Shown here piece after piece: positions 1 through 10,970 of a stretch of 64,000 bases of DNA. The DNA lies in the NCBI RefSeq assembly GCF_033118175.1, contig NC_083688.1, positions 2,239,001 through 2,303,000 on the forward strand. Direction: 5' to 3'. The number at the start of each line of letters is the position of its first letter. The stretch's first letter is position 1. Under the pieces are notes generated by a model that was not told the origin of the DNA, searched no databases, and worked only from the letters and a program-made list of their open reading frames with translations. A program made the translations under genes and the position numbers. Source of the DNA: Dama dama (taxonomy: Eukaryota; Chordata; Mammalia; Artiodactyla; Cervidae).

Positions 1-139
1 GGGGACGGGCAGGAGCTCTGAACAGAATCCCATTTGGGAGGCACTAGCGGGACTCGCTAATGAATAACTTAAACTGAATCTTTTCATTACACTGGATGAC
101 ATTCATGATGCCTTTCTCGTGTGCCGGGCACACCACTCA

Positions 140-310
140 ACGCCCTACATGTGTTATCTTCATCACCCTTACCGTGATCCTAAGAGGCAGGGACAGTCAG
201 TCTCTCCATTTTACGGATGAGAAACCTGACCTTTCCCTAGCAGAAGCAACTTCCTAAAGACAGAGGTAGTAAGTGGCTGTCCTGGGACCCAAGCCCGAGT
301 CTGTCTGTCA
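140..310 (-). repeat. MIR relic
   Basis: TTTACGGATGAGAAACCTGA followed by a CAGAGGTAGTAAGTGGCTGT stretch is the complement of a MIR core and flank. Confidence 0.6.
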
Positions 311-699
311 TGCTCTTTTCCTCGGGGCTGCATTGGAAGAAGGGCCGGATGAAACGTTCAACTCAGTCATCAGACACTTCCTACAGTGTCCTGCTCCCAG
401 GGCAAGATGTGGAGAGAAGGACCAAAAATGAGGAATAAAACTCAGGCTCTGTTTTCAAAGGACTCAACCCTGATCAGAGATTCTGGGTGGATCTGGGTCC
501 ACCACCGTCCCTCCGGGAGCCTCCCTTTCTCCATCTGTAAATTGGAAACTTGCAGTCGGTACTGGCTAAGAGCCCTTCCAGTTCAGACGTCGGAGGCTTT
601 CCAGCAAAATAAGCGTTGGAGATGCTGTTCTAAATAGGCACGTGGCCTGTGTTAACCCCTTTGAGGTCCAGAACCACCGAGAAGGTAGGGGCTGCCGTT

Positions 700-905
700 T
701 GTGCATGTCCTCGGTCCTCAGTCATGTCCGACTCTGACCCCATGGACTGTAGCCTGCCAGGCTCCTCTGTCCACGGGGATTCTCCAGGCAAGAATACTGG
801 AGTGGGTTGTTGTGCCTTCCTCCAGGGGATCTTCCCAACCCAGGGATCAAACCCAGGTCTCCTGCGGCTCCTGCATTGGCAGGAGGATTCTTTAAAACTG
901 AGCCT
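700..905 (-). mobile_element. Bov-tA SINE
   Basis: The complement of the ruminant tRNA-Glu-derived SINE is visible: TGTCCGACTCTGACCCCATG, the CCAGGCTCCTCTGTCCACGG block and AATACTGGAGTGGGTTG, followed by the tRNA-like head. Such copies are restricted to ruminants. Confidence 0.9.
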
Positions 906-1631
906 ATTATCAGCAAAGAAAGTGAGGCTCAGAGGAATAAGAGAATTTGCCCATCTTAGCTAAGAGTCAGAGGCAGGATTCAAATTCAGGCAACTGATCA
1001 GACTCCAGAGCCCCTACTCTTGTGTCCTGTTACACTTTGTGAAGATGGAGATGCCTGCTGGGTTGGGGGCAACCCCACGGAAATAGGGCAGTGAGGAAGA
1101 AGAGGAGAGAGAGAGAAAGCAAAAGGCATGTCCTCTCCTCCAGGAAGTCCTCCTAGATTCTGGGAGGAGTTGGAAGCCCCTCCTCAGACCTCCTCATGGC
1201 ACCTCGCACACCAGCCCGCCTAAGCTGACTGTACTGAAGAGCAGCTGTCCTTTGATTTGTCTGTCACATGGCCAGGCCAAGGACAGCTTGAGACTAGGAC
1301 CGTGTCCTGTTCACCCTCTGTCCTTGCTGTCCTGCCTGATGCAGAGCAGAGTCCCGGGAGCTGCCGGAGATGGGAAGGAGGGAAGTAAGGAAAGCAGGTG
1401 CAAGGCGGCCAAGGAGAGAAGGCGGGAGAACGTTTCTGCCTTAGCTGAGTCCTCTTTATCTGCAGATGACCCTCGCTGAACAAACGAAACCAGAGCAGAG
1501 TGTCCCAAACATAAATCATTCTCCACCATCTTCAGGATTTGGGCCACTTTTGCATATCCAGATCTTCATTTACTTTAAAAAAAGATAAAATAAAATCAGT
1601 GTATTTTAAAACAAACATGCATATTACTCTC

Positions 1632-1858
1632 AGGGGCCTCCCAGGTGGCACAGTGGTAAAGAATCCACTTGCCAAGGCAGGAGATGTGGGTTCGATCCCT
1701 GGGTCAGGAAGATCCCCTGGAGAAGGGCATGGCAACCCCACTTCAGTATTCTTGCTTGGAGAATCCTGTGGACAGAGGAGCCTGGCGGGCTACAGTTCAA
1801 GGGTCACAAAGAGCCAGACAGGACTGAGCAACTGAGCACGCACGCACGCACGCACGCA
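1632..1858 (+). mobile_element. Bov-tA SINE with GCAC-rich tail
   Basis: Head GGTGGCACAGTGGTAAAGAA, B-box-like GGTTCGATCCC and the GAAGATCCCCTGGAGAAGGG block are present. The tail has expanded to a short (CGCA)n tract at about 1837-1858. Confidence 0.92.
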
Positions 1859-1992
1859 TCGCTCTCATGGAAGGACGGCAGCTGGAAACACACACACAGG
1901 GAATACGAAACGACGTGGGAAGGGTTTTCAGGAAAGCGTCACCGGCCAGGGCATCCTCCCTGGGCTTTAGAAAGGGAGGTTGATGAATGTTG

Positions 1993-2184
1993 TGTGTGCA
2001 AGTTGCTCAGTCGTGCCTGACTCTTTGCGACTCCAAGGACTATACAGTCCATGCAATTCTGCAGGCCAGAATACTGGAGTGGTAGCCTTTCCTTTCTCCA
2101 GGGGATCTTCTCAACTCAGGAATCGACCTGGGGTCTCCTGCGTTGCAGGCGGGTTCTTTACCGGCTGAGCCACCAGGAAGGCCC
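1993..2184 (-). mobile_element. Bov-tA SINE
   Basis: It starts with GTTGCTCAGTCGTGCCTGAC and ends with GGCTGAGCCACCAGGAAGGC, the complement of the SINE head. The middle is diverged. Confidence 0.9.
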
Positions 2185-3269
2185 TGATGAGTGTTAGGAA
2201 GGCGTGAAGGACGTTGAGCCCCCAGTTGAGAAGGTCTCTTCCACACACCCCAGGCCCGGAAGAGATGGGAGTGGTTCGAGGTTATCTAACGTCCATGTCA
2301 CTTGCCTCTGGGGAGGTCTCTCCACCTTGGAGTGCAGGAGCCCCACCCTTTGAAAAGTGCTGACTTAAAAGAAAACAGCTCACAGGCAGCCTTAGGCAGA
2401 CACGTTCATCCACCCTGGACGCTCCTGGGGAAGCCCTCGCTGCCCTGGGGAGGTGGGAGCAGCCAGGACCGTCATTTTATGTGGAAGCCAGTTTTTTATC
2501 TTTATTTGGCCACCGAATCTCCCTTCTCTGTGAACCCTAAACAGGTCAGAGCCAGCAGCTCTATACATCTAGCTCGGAAAACTGAATTCCGTTTCTCCCC
2601 TCAGAGAAAAGACATGTTATGAGGGGACACAAACACCCCTCCACCCCTGTTCAGACTCCCCCTCCCGCAGGTCAGCAGACACGGACCAGAGGTTTGGGGG
2701 TCTCGAGTGATCTGTGCCAGGGGAGGCCTAGGTCTTCACCCGTGAAGGGGACGACTCCCCACTGGGCCTTGGGGGGTGTGCAGCACCAGCAAAGACACAC
2801 CAGAGTCACCTCTGCCTTCCATTCATTCATTCCTTCAACAAGGATTCCTACAGAGGTGTGAGCAGGGGGCCAGGATTGCTTGGCCTCTGCCTGCGGGGCT
2901 TAGAGTCAGAGGGGAGACAAAAAAACAGATATAGACAATAATTGTTTGAGTAAGGGAGCTCACAGCTGGAGGCCTCCTGAGAAAAGAGGATGGAGATTGG
3001 CCTAAAGTAGTTTTGAGGCAGGCAGTCCTCGCGGGAACAGGAGGAGGCATTTCTGCAAGCCCTGCAGGCCAAGGAGCCAGCGCTGGGAAGAGTGTTTGAG
3101 TTGGAGGAACAGCATGTGCAAAGTCCAAAGGTGGAGAAGCACCTTCTCTCAGGAGCCCTGTTTTGCACACTCATTCTCGTATTTCTCTGGCCCATTTCAG
3201 GGAACTTGCTGCAAATCCAGACAAGAGGGTTCTAGAAAGTCAGACTGACTGAACTTTGAACCTCACATC

Positions 3270-3430
3270 CATTACAGACTAGCCATGTGGCCATGGGCAA
3301 GTGATTTCACCTCTGTGAGCCTCAGTTTCCCCCTGGGTCAGTGGGACTAGGAGGGCAGGCCTCTGGGCCTGTGTATGGACAGACATAGGAAGCGCTAGCA
3401 CAGGGCTCGGAGGAAAGGGAGACTCAGAGA
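3270..3430 (+). repeat. MIR relic
   Basis: The MIR signature of a 'GGGCAAGTGATTTCACCTCT' segment followed by GCCTCAGTTTCCCCCTGGGT is present. Confidence 0.65.
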
Positions 3431-3459
3431 CGTTAGGTTATTGATCCGTCCCTGTGTTT

Positions 3460-3481
3460 GGGGTGGGGGTCGGGGGGTGGG
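3460..3481 (+). other. G-quadruplex motif
   Basis: Four G runs of 4, 5, 6 and 3 are separated by loops of 1, 2 and 1 bases on the coding strand of PAX7, about 550 bp upstream of exon 6. The motif also exists in the pre-mRNA. Confidence 0.7.
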
Positions 3482-3734
3482 CTTTCCTAAATCAGGGGGC
3501 CTGTGCAGTGTAAGCCAAGCAGAGCCTCAGACCCCAAACACAGAGCTAGCTTTCGCATCTGAGTCTGGCAGGTGGGTCTCATTCAGGTGGGTTCTGGATG
3601 TGTGGCCTCCTCCTTGGGGGCTTCCTGGAGGAGATGAGGCGTGTGCAACGTGGGTGAACAAGGATGGTCACCCCCTGACTTCCTTCTGGGCAGGAGCAGC
3701 TGCAGGGAAAGAGCACTGGGCTGAGAGTCACTCG

Positions 3735-3865
3735 GGGCCACCCTGTCACGCGGGCAAGCCCCCCACCCTCTCCGGGGCTCAGTTTACCCATCTGTAAAAT
3801 GGGGATCATAACAATGACTTCCTCCCTGGGTGGTCATGAGGATAGAATGGGACCCTGCCCACGAT
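3735..3865 (+). repeat. MIR relic
   Basis: GGGGCTCAGTTTACCCATCT then GTAAAATGGGGATCATAACA is the MIR core, about 170-290 bp before exon 6. Confidence 0.75.
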
Positions 3866-4028
3866 CGTGTTTGCAAACTGTCCTGAGCTGCAGGAAGGTG
3901 AGGCTGTCCTCCCTCGGAGGACACTGGCTGGACCCAGGGTGATGGCGCAGGGGCCAGGTTCTAGCTGTGCCTCAGCGCCCTGCCGGAAACCAGGCTGAGG
4001 GCTCCAGGCTCCGCTCTCTGTCCCCCAG

Positions 4029-4194
4029 GTCTGGTTCAGCAACCGCCGTGCCCGCTGGCGTAAGCAGGCAGGAGCCAACCAGCTGGCAGCGTTCAACCAC
4101 CTCCTGCCAGGTGGCTTCCCGCCCACTGGCATGCCCACGCTGCCCCCCTACCAGCTGCCGGACTCCACCTACCCCACTACCACCATCTCCCAAG
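4029..4194 (+). CDS. PAX7: PAX7 exon 6 (homeodomain helix 3 and linker)
   Basis: This exon encodes 55 codons plus one base of PAX7, a paired-box/homeodomain transcription factor of satellite cells, myogenic progenitors and neural crest, acting in the nucleus. It opens with VWFSNRRARWRK, the third (recognition) helix of the homeodomain. Counting the Trp as position 48 puts Ser at 50 and Asn at 51; Ser50 is typical of PAX-type homeodomains and Asn51 is the invariant base-contacting residue. The linker follows, including a QLAAFNHLLPGGFPPTGMP segment characteristic of PAX7. The acceptor is CCCCCAG before the first base and the donor is CAAG/GTGAGT, leaving phase 1. The split Asp codon is completed by exon 7. 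The length of 166 bp is what I recall for the equivalent PAX3/PAX7 exon. The product could only be confused with PAX3, but the linker wording and exon 8/9 decide for PAX7. Confidence 0.97.
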
Positions 4195-4461
4195 GTGAGT
4201 GACAGCTGCCTCCCGCGTCTCGGCCCCGCCCCTCCGCCCGCCCCCTTATCGCCCCTCCCCCCCAACCCCCACCCTCTCCCCTCCTCAACAAAGAAGGGAT
4301 AAAAATCGTTTTCTTTGGCGGGAGGAGGGGAGAGAGCTTATTTGTTTTTCTTGCTTTTTAACGACCGTTTGTCTGCTTTGATGTGGACAGTCAAGATAAA
4401 AGAGCCTCTTCCTTCTCATCCAGGTGAAGATAGTGCAAGGTCATCTCCATGCACACATTTA

Positions 4462-4530
4462 ACAGAGCTTCTCAAACTTTGAAGTCACATGAATCTCTTG
4501 GGTCTTATAAATTTCAGAAGAGACGGTGGT
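4462..4530 (+). repeat. MER5A-like hAT relic
   Basis: The stretch beginning GAGCTTCTCAAACTTTGAAG, followed by a cytosine-poor TAAATTTCAG segment, resembles the terminal part of MER5A non-autonomous hAT elements. It is short and diverged, so the assignment is tentative. Confidence 0.45.
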
Positions 4531-4859
4531 GGGCCCTGTAGGTAGAGGAGGGTAGCCCCCCCGCCCCGCCTCCCTGGTCCCTGCCCCCGGGTCTGCCCTC
4601 CCTGCTCCCTCCGCTCCACCCCCCAGCACACAGCAGGAACCCCACTGCTTGACTTCTGTCCCATGGCTTCCTCTTAAAGGACGGGCAGGCTGGAGTTCTA
4701 GAAGCTGGGGAGAGAGGCCTCTTTGTGATTCTAGATGAGAAACGGAACCATCGCCCACGGTGGCGGTCCCGTCTGCTGGAAGACCACGTGGGAGGCTGTG
4801 ACAGAGAAGAGCAACCCAGCGGCTGGGAGCAGAGTGGCCATTCAAACCCTGGCCCCTGC

Positions 4860-4985
4860 TCCCTAGCCGCATCACCTTGCTCAAGGGCAGGCCCTGACCC
4901 CGTTGAGCCTCAGTTTCTTCATCTGTAAAATGGGAATCATTCTGGCTTCATACCCTTAGCTGGGATTTGTGAAAGCACTGGTGAT
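4860..4985 (+). repeat. MIR relic
   Basis: GAGCCTCAGTTTCTTCATCT followed by GTAAAATGGGAATCATTCTG is a clear MIR core in intron 6. Confidence 0.75.
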
Positions 4986-5369
4986 TTGGGTGCTCACCAG
5001 ATGTTACCCAAGAGCCCTGAGCAGACTGACGGATTCCTCGCTGAGGTCTGACTTTTAGCCCAGATAAGGTTTATTGAGCACCTACTATGTGGCAATCACT
5101 GAGAACAGGGCCGGTGCGCAGTAGGTGCCTAGAAGTTGTCTGGAATGTTGACCGGTTATCAGTCGAGGCCTGCCAGTTGCTGATGTCCTGCTCAGAAGCC
5201 GGGTGTCCCATCGCCAGTAGTGAGAGAAGGCAGCCCCCTGCACCCACTCTGCCGGATGGAGGTCGGGAGAAGCGGGCTGGGGCCCTGCCTTCCAGATGGG
5301 AGGTGCCTGCCCCGCTTGCCCTCTGGGGCCAGGCCACTGGCTGAGGCCCTCTGCTGGCTCTCTCTGCAG

Positions 5370-5572
5370 ATGGGGGCAGCACCGTGCACCGACCCCAGCC
5401 GCTCCCGCCGTCCACCATGCACCAGGGGGGCCTGGCCGCGGCGGCCGCAGCCGCGGACACCAGCTCTGCCTACGGAGCCCGCCACGGCTTCTCCAGCTAT
5501 TCCGACAGCTTCATGAGCCCAGCGGCCGCCTCCAACCACATGAACCCCGTCAGCAACGGCCTGTCGCCTCAG
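5370..5572 (+). CDS. PAX7: PAX7 exon 7 (transactivation region, part 1)
   Basis: This exon is 203 bp. It completes the Asp codon begun in exon 6 and adds 67 codons, ending at CAG/GTAGGT in phase 0. It encodes the start of the Ser/Thr/Pro-rich C-terminal transactivation region: DGGSTVHRPQPLPPSTMHQ, then a run of seven alanines encoded by mixed GCN codons, then a Tyr/Ser-rich segment and NHMNPVSNGLSPQ. The alanine run is in a very CpG-rich stretch. Compared with my memory of human PAX7, a few positions after the alanine run differ (Gly after RH, Ser before PAA, Ala in PAAA). These need checking against other ruminants. The following intron 7 is the one in which PAX7-FOXO1 fusions break in human alveolar rhabdomyosarcoma. 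Confidence 0.97.
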
Positions 5573-6884
5573 GTAGGTGTCCCCGCCTCTCTGTCCAGGG
5601 TCCCAGGGGCCAGAGGCTTGCCAGCCCATCCAGCGAGGGTTCTGGGGGGACACAGGTGGCTCTCCCTTGGGGAAGAAGTCTCTGGTTTCCACCATGTCGC
5701 TCGCTGTTGGTCAACTCAAAAGGGTTTATGTGGGAGGCGGGGTGGGGGGTGCGCTCCCACCGTCACTTGCCATTGTTCTGTGAGCCTTTCATCCTGGGTT
5801 TGTCATCTGCAAGTCGCAGACATCGTTGACCCAGTGAGCAGTTGCAGAGAAAGGGTTTCCATCACAGGTTTCCATACTTCTCACCACCCAGAGCTTATTA
5901 AACTGGCCCATCACCTGCTTCATGACTGTCCAGACCATAAAAGTCAGGCATTTTCAGTGCACGGATGGAAGCCTTGCACTATTTCCTAGGGGATGTGAAC
6001 TGCGGTTGGGGCTTTGTTCTAGAAGCAGTAGTTCTTCTTAGATCTCATCCTGGGCTCCATCTCCCACCTTTGGTCACCAGGAGTGACCAGAGGGTGAAAG
6101 GCAAGACCAAGTCCTACTGGTGGAGAGAATCAATTGGGCGGGGATGTGGGGCGGAGGGATGGTTCTAGCCCAGGAACTCTGCTCCCATTGGGTCTTGGAA
6201 CTCTGTTCCCTCACGTGTGATTGGCTGCTGATTAAGTCACTCCATGCCTGATGGAGCTGTTAGAAGTGGTGGGACCATCTTTAGATGAAGCCGGAAAGAC
6301 AAGCTAGAGCTGATGCGGTTATTGGTGAGCCCGGGGGGCAGGACTCAGTGATGCTTGAAATCAGAGCGAACTGGAAGAACTGTTGAGTTCATTTTTGTTG
6401 CTATAACAGGCTCTCAGATATCCACAGGGAAAGAATTAAATCCAAGGCTCATTTTGCCCTGCCTCCCACCGTCTGAGGCACCTGTCTCATGTCTGTGGTG
6501 AGAATACGTGTGATGCAAACTTATCTGAACAGATGTAAGGACAGGTGAGGCTTGGGGGGGGTGGACCCCAGCCCCACTGTTCAGGGAGTTGGGCTAGTGA
6601 GCATCTTTGCGCCTTGGTGTATCCCCCATTAAACAAGAGTGATTAAATAAAGAGTTGCTAACCTCCTAAGAAGGGCCTTCTCTGCCTTCGGCATGCTAAG
6701 AGGTCAAAGCACTCAGCATAGAGCTGGCAGAAAATAGGGGCCAAATAGACATTAGTTCTCTCCGTCCCTTGTCCCACAACCATCGCCAGGACAATATAGT
6801 AATATGAGAAATCGGTTACCCAAAGACAAAGAGGGACCAAAGAGAAGGCCAGCTGCATCCCCACCAGTCACTCCCATCCAGTTA

Positions 6885-7045
6885 CCTGATTTTGTAAATA
6901 AAGTTTTATTGGAACACAGCCATGTCCACTCATTTACATATTTATGGCTGCTTTTGTGCTCTGATGATGGCAGAGTCAAGTGGTTTCCAAAGAGATCACA
7001 TGGCCTGGCAAAGCCTAAAATATTTACTATCTGGCCAGAATAGAA
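6885..7045 (-). mobile_element. hAT-type DNA transposon relic
   Basis: TTTTGTAAATAAAGTTTTAT, GGAACACAGCCATG and CCTAAAATATTTACTATCTG belong to a widespread mammalian non-autonomous DNA transposon with hAT-like ends. I recognise the sequence but cannot name the subfamily with certainty, so the strand is nominal. Confidence 0.6.
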
Positions 7046-7159
7046 AAAACAAGCCACCGTTGGCCTAAAATATTTCCCCTGCTTAATACCCTTTAGTTTT
7101 CTGCATGTTTGAGGGACGTTTCTATTTGCCTCAGCTAATGTGTGTCATTGAGGACTTAC

Positions 7160-7367
7160 TGGGGCTTCCCAGGTGACTCAGTCGTAAAGCTTCCACCAGC
7201 TGATGTCAGAGCCGCTGGAGACATGGGTTCAGTCCCTGAGTCAGGAGGATCCCCTGCTGGAGGAAGTGGCAACTCCAGTATTCTTGCTGGGATAATCCCA
7301 CGGACAGAGGAGCCTGGCGAACTACCGGCCATGAAGTCGCCAAGAGTCGGAAGCGACTGAGCATGCC
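7160..7367 (+). mobile_element. Bov-tA SINE
   Basis: It runs from GGGGCTTCCCAGGTGACTCA to GCGACTGAGCATGC, with the GGATCCCCTGCTGGAGGAAG block in the middle. It is moderately diverged. Confidence 0.92.
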
Positions 7368-7619
7368 TGAGGGCTGACTGTGTTTCAGCTCCACCGTTTG
7401 AGTGTGGTGCGAGCTAGCATCATCCCCATTTCATGGATGGGGAAACGGACGTGTAGAGAGCACGCACGCAAGGTCCCTTCCCCTCTCCACAGGTCAGTTT
7501 TCTCATCCACAAAATGGGGGTGTTGCTAGCTCGTACATCATAGGGTTGAGAAGACTGACTGAGATGACCGACGTAAAGCTCTTAGCCCAGGTCTAGCGCA
7601 GAGTCGTGAGTGCCCAGTG

Positions 7620-10600
7620 AATGGAAGCAGCTGAAGGCAGAGCTCCCCGTGATGAAGCTCCAAGCCCTCTTGGGCCCCCCTTTGGTGGAGGTGATGCAGT
7701 CTGCCACCAGAATGTTTTCCCTGTGGAGCCTCAGTGGCCTCTTTGGGGTTCAAGGCCACCACCTCCATCTCATTGGTGCCGAGGGCTGACTGGCCAAGCT
7801 AACCTTCCAGAGCCAGGTTTAGACATGATGGGGTCCGGAGCCGGCCGGGTAGGGATAACTGCAGAGACCCAGGACATCTGTACCTGAGAATGGGGCCCGG
7901 GCCCAGCCTCATGATACAAGACAAATCAGAGGAAATCTGAAGAGGGTGCTGAGTCTGAGCGGGCCCTCCAGCGCCCTTCACAGAGCGGGCACGGGACATG
8001 TTGACCGGGCCGGACCCGCGTGTCCAGGGCACCTGGCTCCCCTCTGCTGCTCTTCCCAGGGCCCCCCGCCCCCCGTCTCAGTATGGGCTGAGCTTTAGCC
8101 CCGAAAGCAGCACTTTCATCACAGGGCAGAGGAGAAACTAGCAAAGTAAGGGGCCCCTAGCTTGGGGAGCGCAGCTCAGCACTGAGATTAAAGGATAAGG
8201 AGGTTCTGGGTGCTGTCTGGGCCCAGAAATGTCGGCGGGGAGGAGGGGAGGAAGGGGAGAGCCTGAGCCGCTGCTGTGGGCAGCCAGACCAAAGCTGGCC
8301 GTGTCCCTGCCCTCCTCTGAGAGGTCCCCGGCTTCCGCCCCGTCCCTCAGGGCGGACAGTTGTGTGGGGCGTGATGGATCGAGGCAACTTTGGAGACCCG
8401 TCCGGAGGTTCCCACCAAAGGTGTGAAGACAGATGGGGGGTCTGACAGGGGCAGAGGGGACCGGGAGGTGGGCAGCTGCTGGAGGGCGGGGCAGGCTGGG
8501 TGCGCTTCCGGGTGTGGACGCCGCCGGGGTCACGCTGCAAACGCTTCCTGAAGGTACGAGGGGCTGTGTCGGGGTCTTAGGTGGACGTTCTGGCTTTTCT
8601 GAGCTCTGATTCTCTGTGCACGTCCTCTGCTGTCTGAGCGTCTTCACACTTCCAGCCCATCTGTGTGGTCCTGGGAGCGGGAGGCCGGGGGTTCTCCACC
8701 AAGACAGGCGCATCGTGCTGTCTCGTGTTCCCATCAGGAGGGGTTTCTCTGTAGCTGCCCCCAGGCGACGGGGAGAGGACAGAGCCCACCTGGGCCGTGG
8801 GGGCATGCTCCCCCATCCGGGACCACAGGTCCGCCGTCCCCCAAGAGAGCCTCGGCTCTTGTGCTTACAAAAGCCCGAAGGGATGAGGCTCGGGCTCTGC
8901 TGGGGCCCTGCTGCGCGCCTGCTCGTCACCCAGCTGGCTGCCCGGGGAGGACCTGCCTCCTCCCCGGGGCAGGGACCGGGTGCTGGTCCCGGACCCAGCC
9001 TGGGCAGTGGGTACCTCAAGCCTCAGAGATCCCACGGAGAGTCTTCCCAGCGAATCTCGTGGCAGAAGTCATGTACCCACCTCAGCTCTATGCCTGTCCT
9101 TGGCTCTGATATAACACCTGGTCACAGAGTGCCTGCCACACGCCAGGCACTGTTCTCAGCACTTGGGGTAACTCAGTGAACGTAAGGGATGGACCTCTCT
9201 ACTCTAGCGGGGCTGGCGGTGCAACCGGACAGACAGGCAAGAAGCCTCGGCAAACAGCACGGCAGGCAGCGTGTCTAATGCCAACACGTTGAATACATTC
9301 AGCGGGGACAGCTAAACTTCCTGAGGCCCTGTGGCGTTCCCTCGGTACTGATCTTCTCCAGGGACAGAGCCTGGGTTCAACCCTCACTTCTAGAGCCTGA
9401 GATCAACCCACTCACGTGCCCTCCTGCCTCGCAGAAATGCACACCCTTGCTCTCTTTTTGAAACTGATGGGCAGTGAGGGGAAACCATCTCAGTCCATCC
9501 AGCTCAGCGGAGAGAAAAGCTCCTTCAGCCCATGTCGTGGATGAGAACACTGAGGCTGGGACCTCAGGCTAGGGGCCAGCAGGCGGGGCTGAGTCATATG
9601 GGCAAGAGCCTGCTGAGAGGCGTAGATGACCCTGAGGCTTGGTTCCCTCGGGGCCCAGGCCCTCACCCGCCCGCAGAGCCCAGCCTGGCGGCATTAGGGA
9701 GTCAGTCGGTTAAAGCCCTGGCTTTGCTTGGAAGCAGCTCTTAGAAACCAGCTGCCGATAGCTTAGGACCAAAGGACCCTCAGTGACACCCCTTTGGGTG
9801 ATGCCGTTCCTGCGGCTGGAGCGGTTCATACCAGCCCTTGCTTCGGAGTTGTGAGCGGCACACACTTTCAAGGGTGACAGGCAGAGAGAGAGAGGCCACT
9901 CGGGTCCTTGGATCCCCCAGTGCGATGAGGGAGACACAGCCCCCACCCTGAGGAGCCACTCGGGGGCTCTGTGCTCAGATCCCAGAGTCTGACGGAAGAG
10001 AGGCCCCTTGTCTGTAGATGCCCCAGTCTGGGGCTGGAAATACCCACAGCTGTGTCTTGGAGAGCTCCCAGTGTGATGGGGTAGACAGGCCACGGAATCA
10101 TAATCAGTGCTGATCTATCCAAGCTTCTGAGCAAAGAATCAGGAGCAAGGATCTGCTAGTTTGAGGGTCACGAGGACCGGAGGCCACGGGCAGGCCGCCC
10201 TGTCCTGGGGCTTCTGCGGGGTCTGTGCTGCCATGTCCTGGGGGAGCAGCCCGCAGCTGGGGCTGCCTTCTTCTCTAGGCTTTCTTAGAGGCAGCTTCTC
10301 ATCCGAGTTGGAAGTGGAAACTGAGGCCCAGAGAGCGGGAGAAAATCACCCAGATCGCAGCGTTGGGGTCGCGGCCGAGCTGGGACCCCGGGCCCATGGC
10401 CCCTGCAGTGGGCGCCTCCCGGGAAGCAGGCGTTTCTGCCAACATGCCGCCTCCTGCTCCATCACGCCGCCCCGGGCGTCATCGCCTTTGGCTCCTCTCT
10501 GGAGCTTAATGTGGAGGAACCTGTAAAGGGATTTACATATTTACAATCTCCCCCCTACGGAACTAACGAAAAGTGAAAAGTAGTCTCTAAGTGTGAAGTT

Positions 10601-10640
10601 AATCACATGGCCGTGATCACTGCGTCTCCCGTAAGAGAGA
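7620..10640. other. PAX7: Intron 7 stretch without recognised features
   Basis: This is GC-rich sequence with scattered CpG. Apart from an L2/MIR-like fragment near 9110-9190 (GCCAGGCACTGTTCTCAGCA), I see nothing I can name. Several long open frames here are explained by GC-rich composition. Confidence 0.6.
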
Positions 10641-10760
10641 CGCTGACGGCTTCCACAGAGCAAGTGCTGACCGTGGGCCAGCCGTGCATGAGCTAAAGGT
10701 TGCACCAGCTCTCATCCAGCCGGGCTTGGTGACCTCGGTTTACAGATGAGGAAAAGGAGA
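10640..10760 (-). repeat. MIR relic
   Basis: GACCTCGGTTTACAGATGAG then GAAAAGGAGA is the complement of a MIR core. Confidence 0.55.
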
Positions 10761-10769
10761 TATGCAGCA

Positions 10770-10970
10770 TCATCCTGGTGGCTCAGACAGTAAAGAATCC
10801 GCCTGCAAAGCGGGAGACCTGGGTTCCATCCCTGGGTCGGGAAGATCCCCTGGAGAAGGGAACGGCAACCCACTCCAGTATTCTGGCCTGGGAGATCCCA
10901 TGGACAGAGGAGACTGGCGGGCTATAGTCCATGGGGTCACAAAGAGTCAGACAGGACTGAGCAAGTAACT
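10770..10970 (+). mobile_element. Bov-tA SINE
   Basis: CATCCTGGTGGCTCAGACAG through GACAGGACTGAGCAAGTAAC is present, with the complete internal GGAGAAGGGAACGGCAACCC block. Confidence 0.93.

Larger units (their letters stand above)
1..4028 (+). other. PAX7: PAX7 intron 5, 3' part
   Basis: This is intronic sequence upstream of exon 6, ending in a CAG acceptor preceded by a pyrimidine-rich stretch. I see no coding exon in it. It holds three Bov-tA SINEs (about 700-905, 1632-1858, 1993-2184), MIR relics, an L2-like stretch at roughly 2860-3160 and a G-quadruplex motif at 3460-3481. The segment 2300-2820 shows no repeat I recognise. Exon 5, with the start of the homeobox, lies outside the window to the left. 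Confidence 0.85.
4195..5369 (+). other. PAX7: PAX7 intron 6
   Basis: This is a short 1,175-bp GT-AG intron. The first 100 bp are C-rich. Around 4462-4530 there is a fragment resembling MER5A (hAT), and around 4860-4985 a + strand MIR with the usual CTCAGTTTCTTCATCTGTAA core. The rest appears single-copy, with no coding sequence. Confidence 0.9.

Noticed and set aside
8138..9019. 293-codon open frame on the minus strand in intron 7
   Set aside because: It has Pro/Ser/Arg/Gly-rich wording without domains, and overlapping open frames exist on both strands, as expected from GC-rich DNA lacking stops. There is no splice or conservation support.
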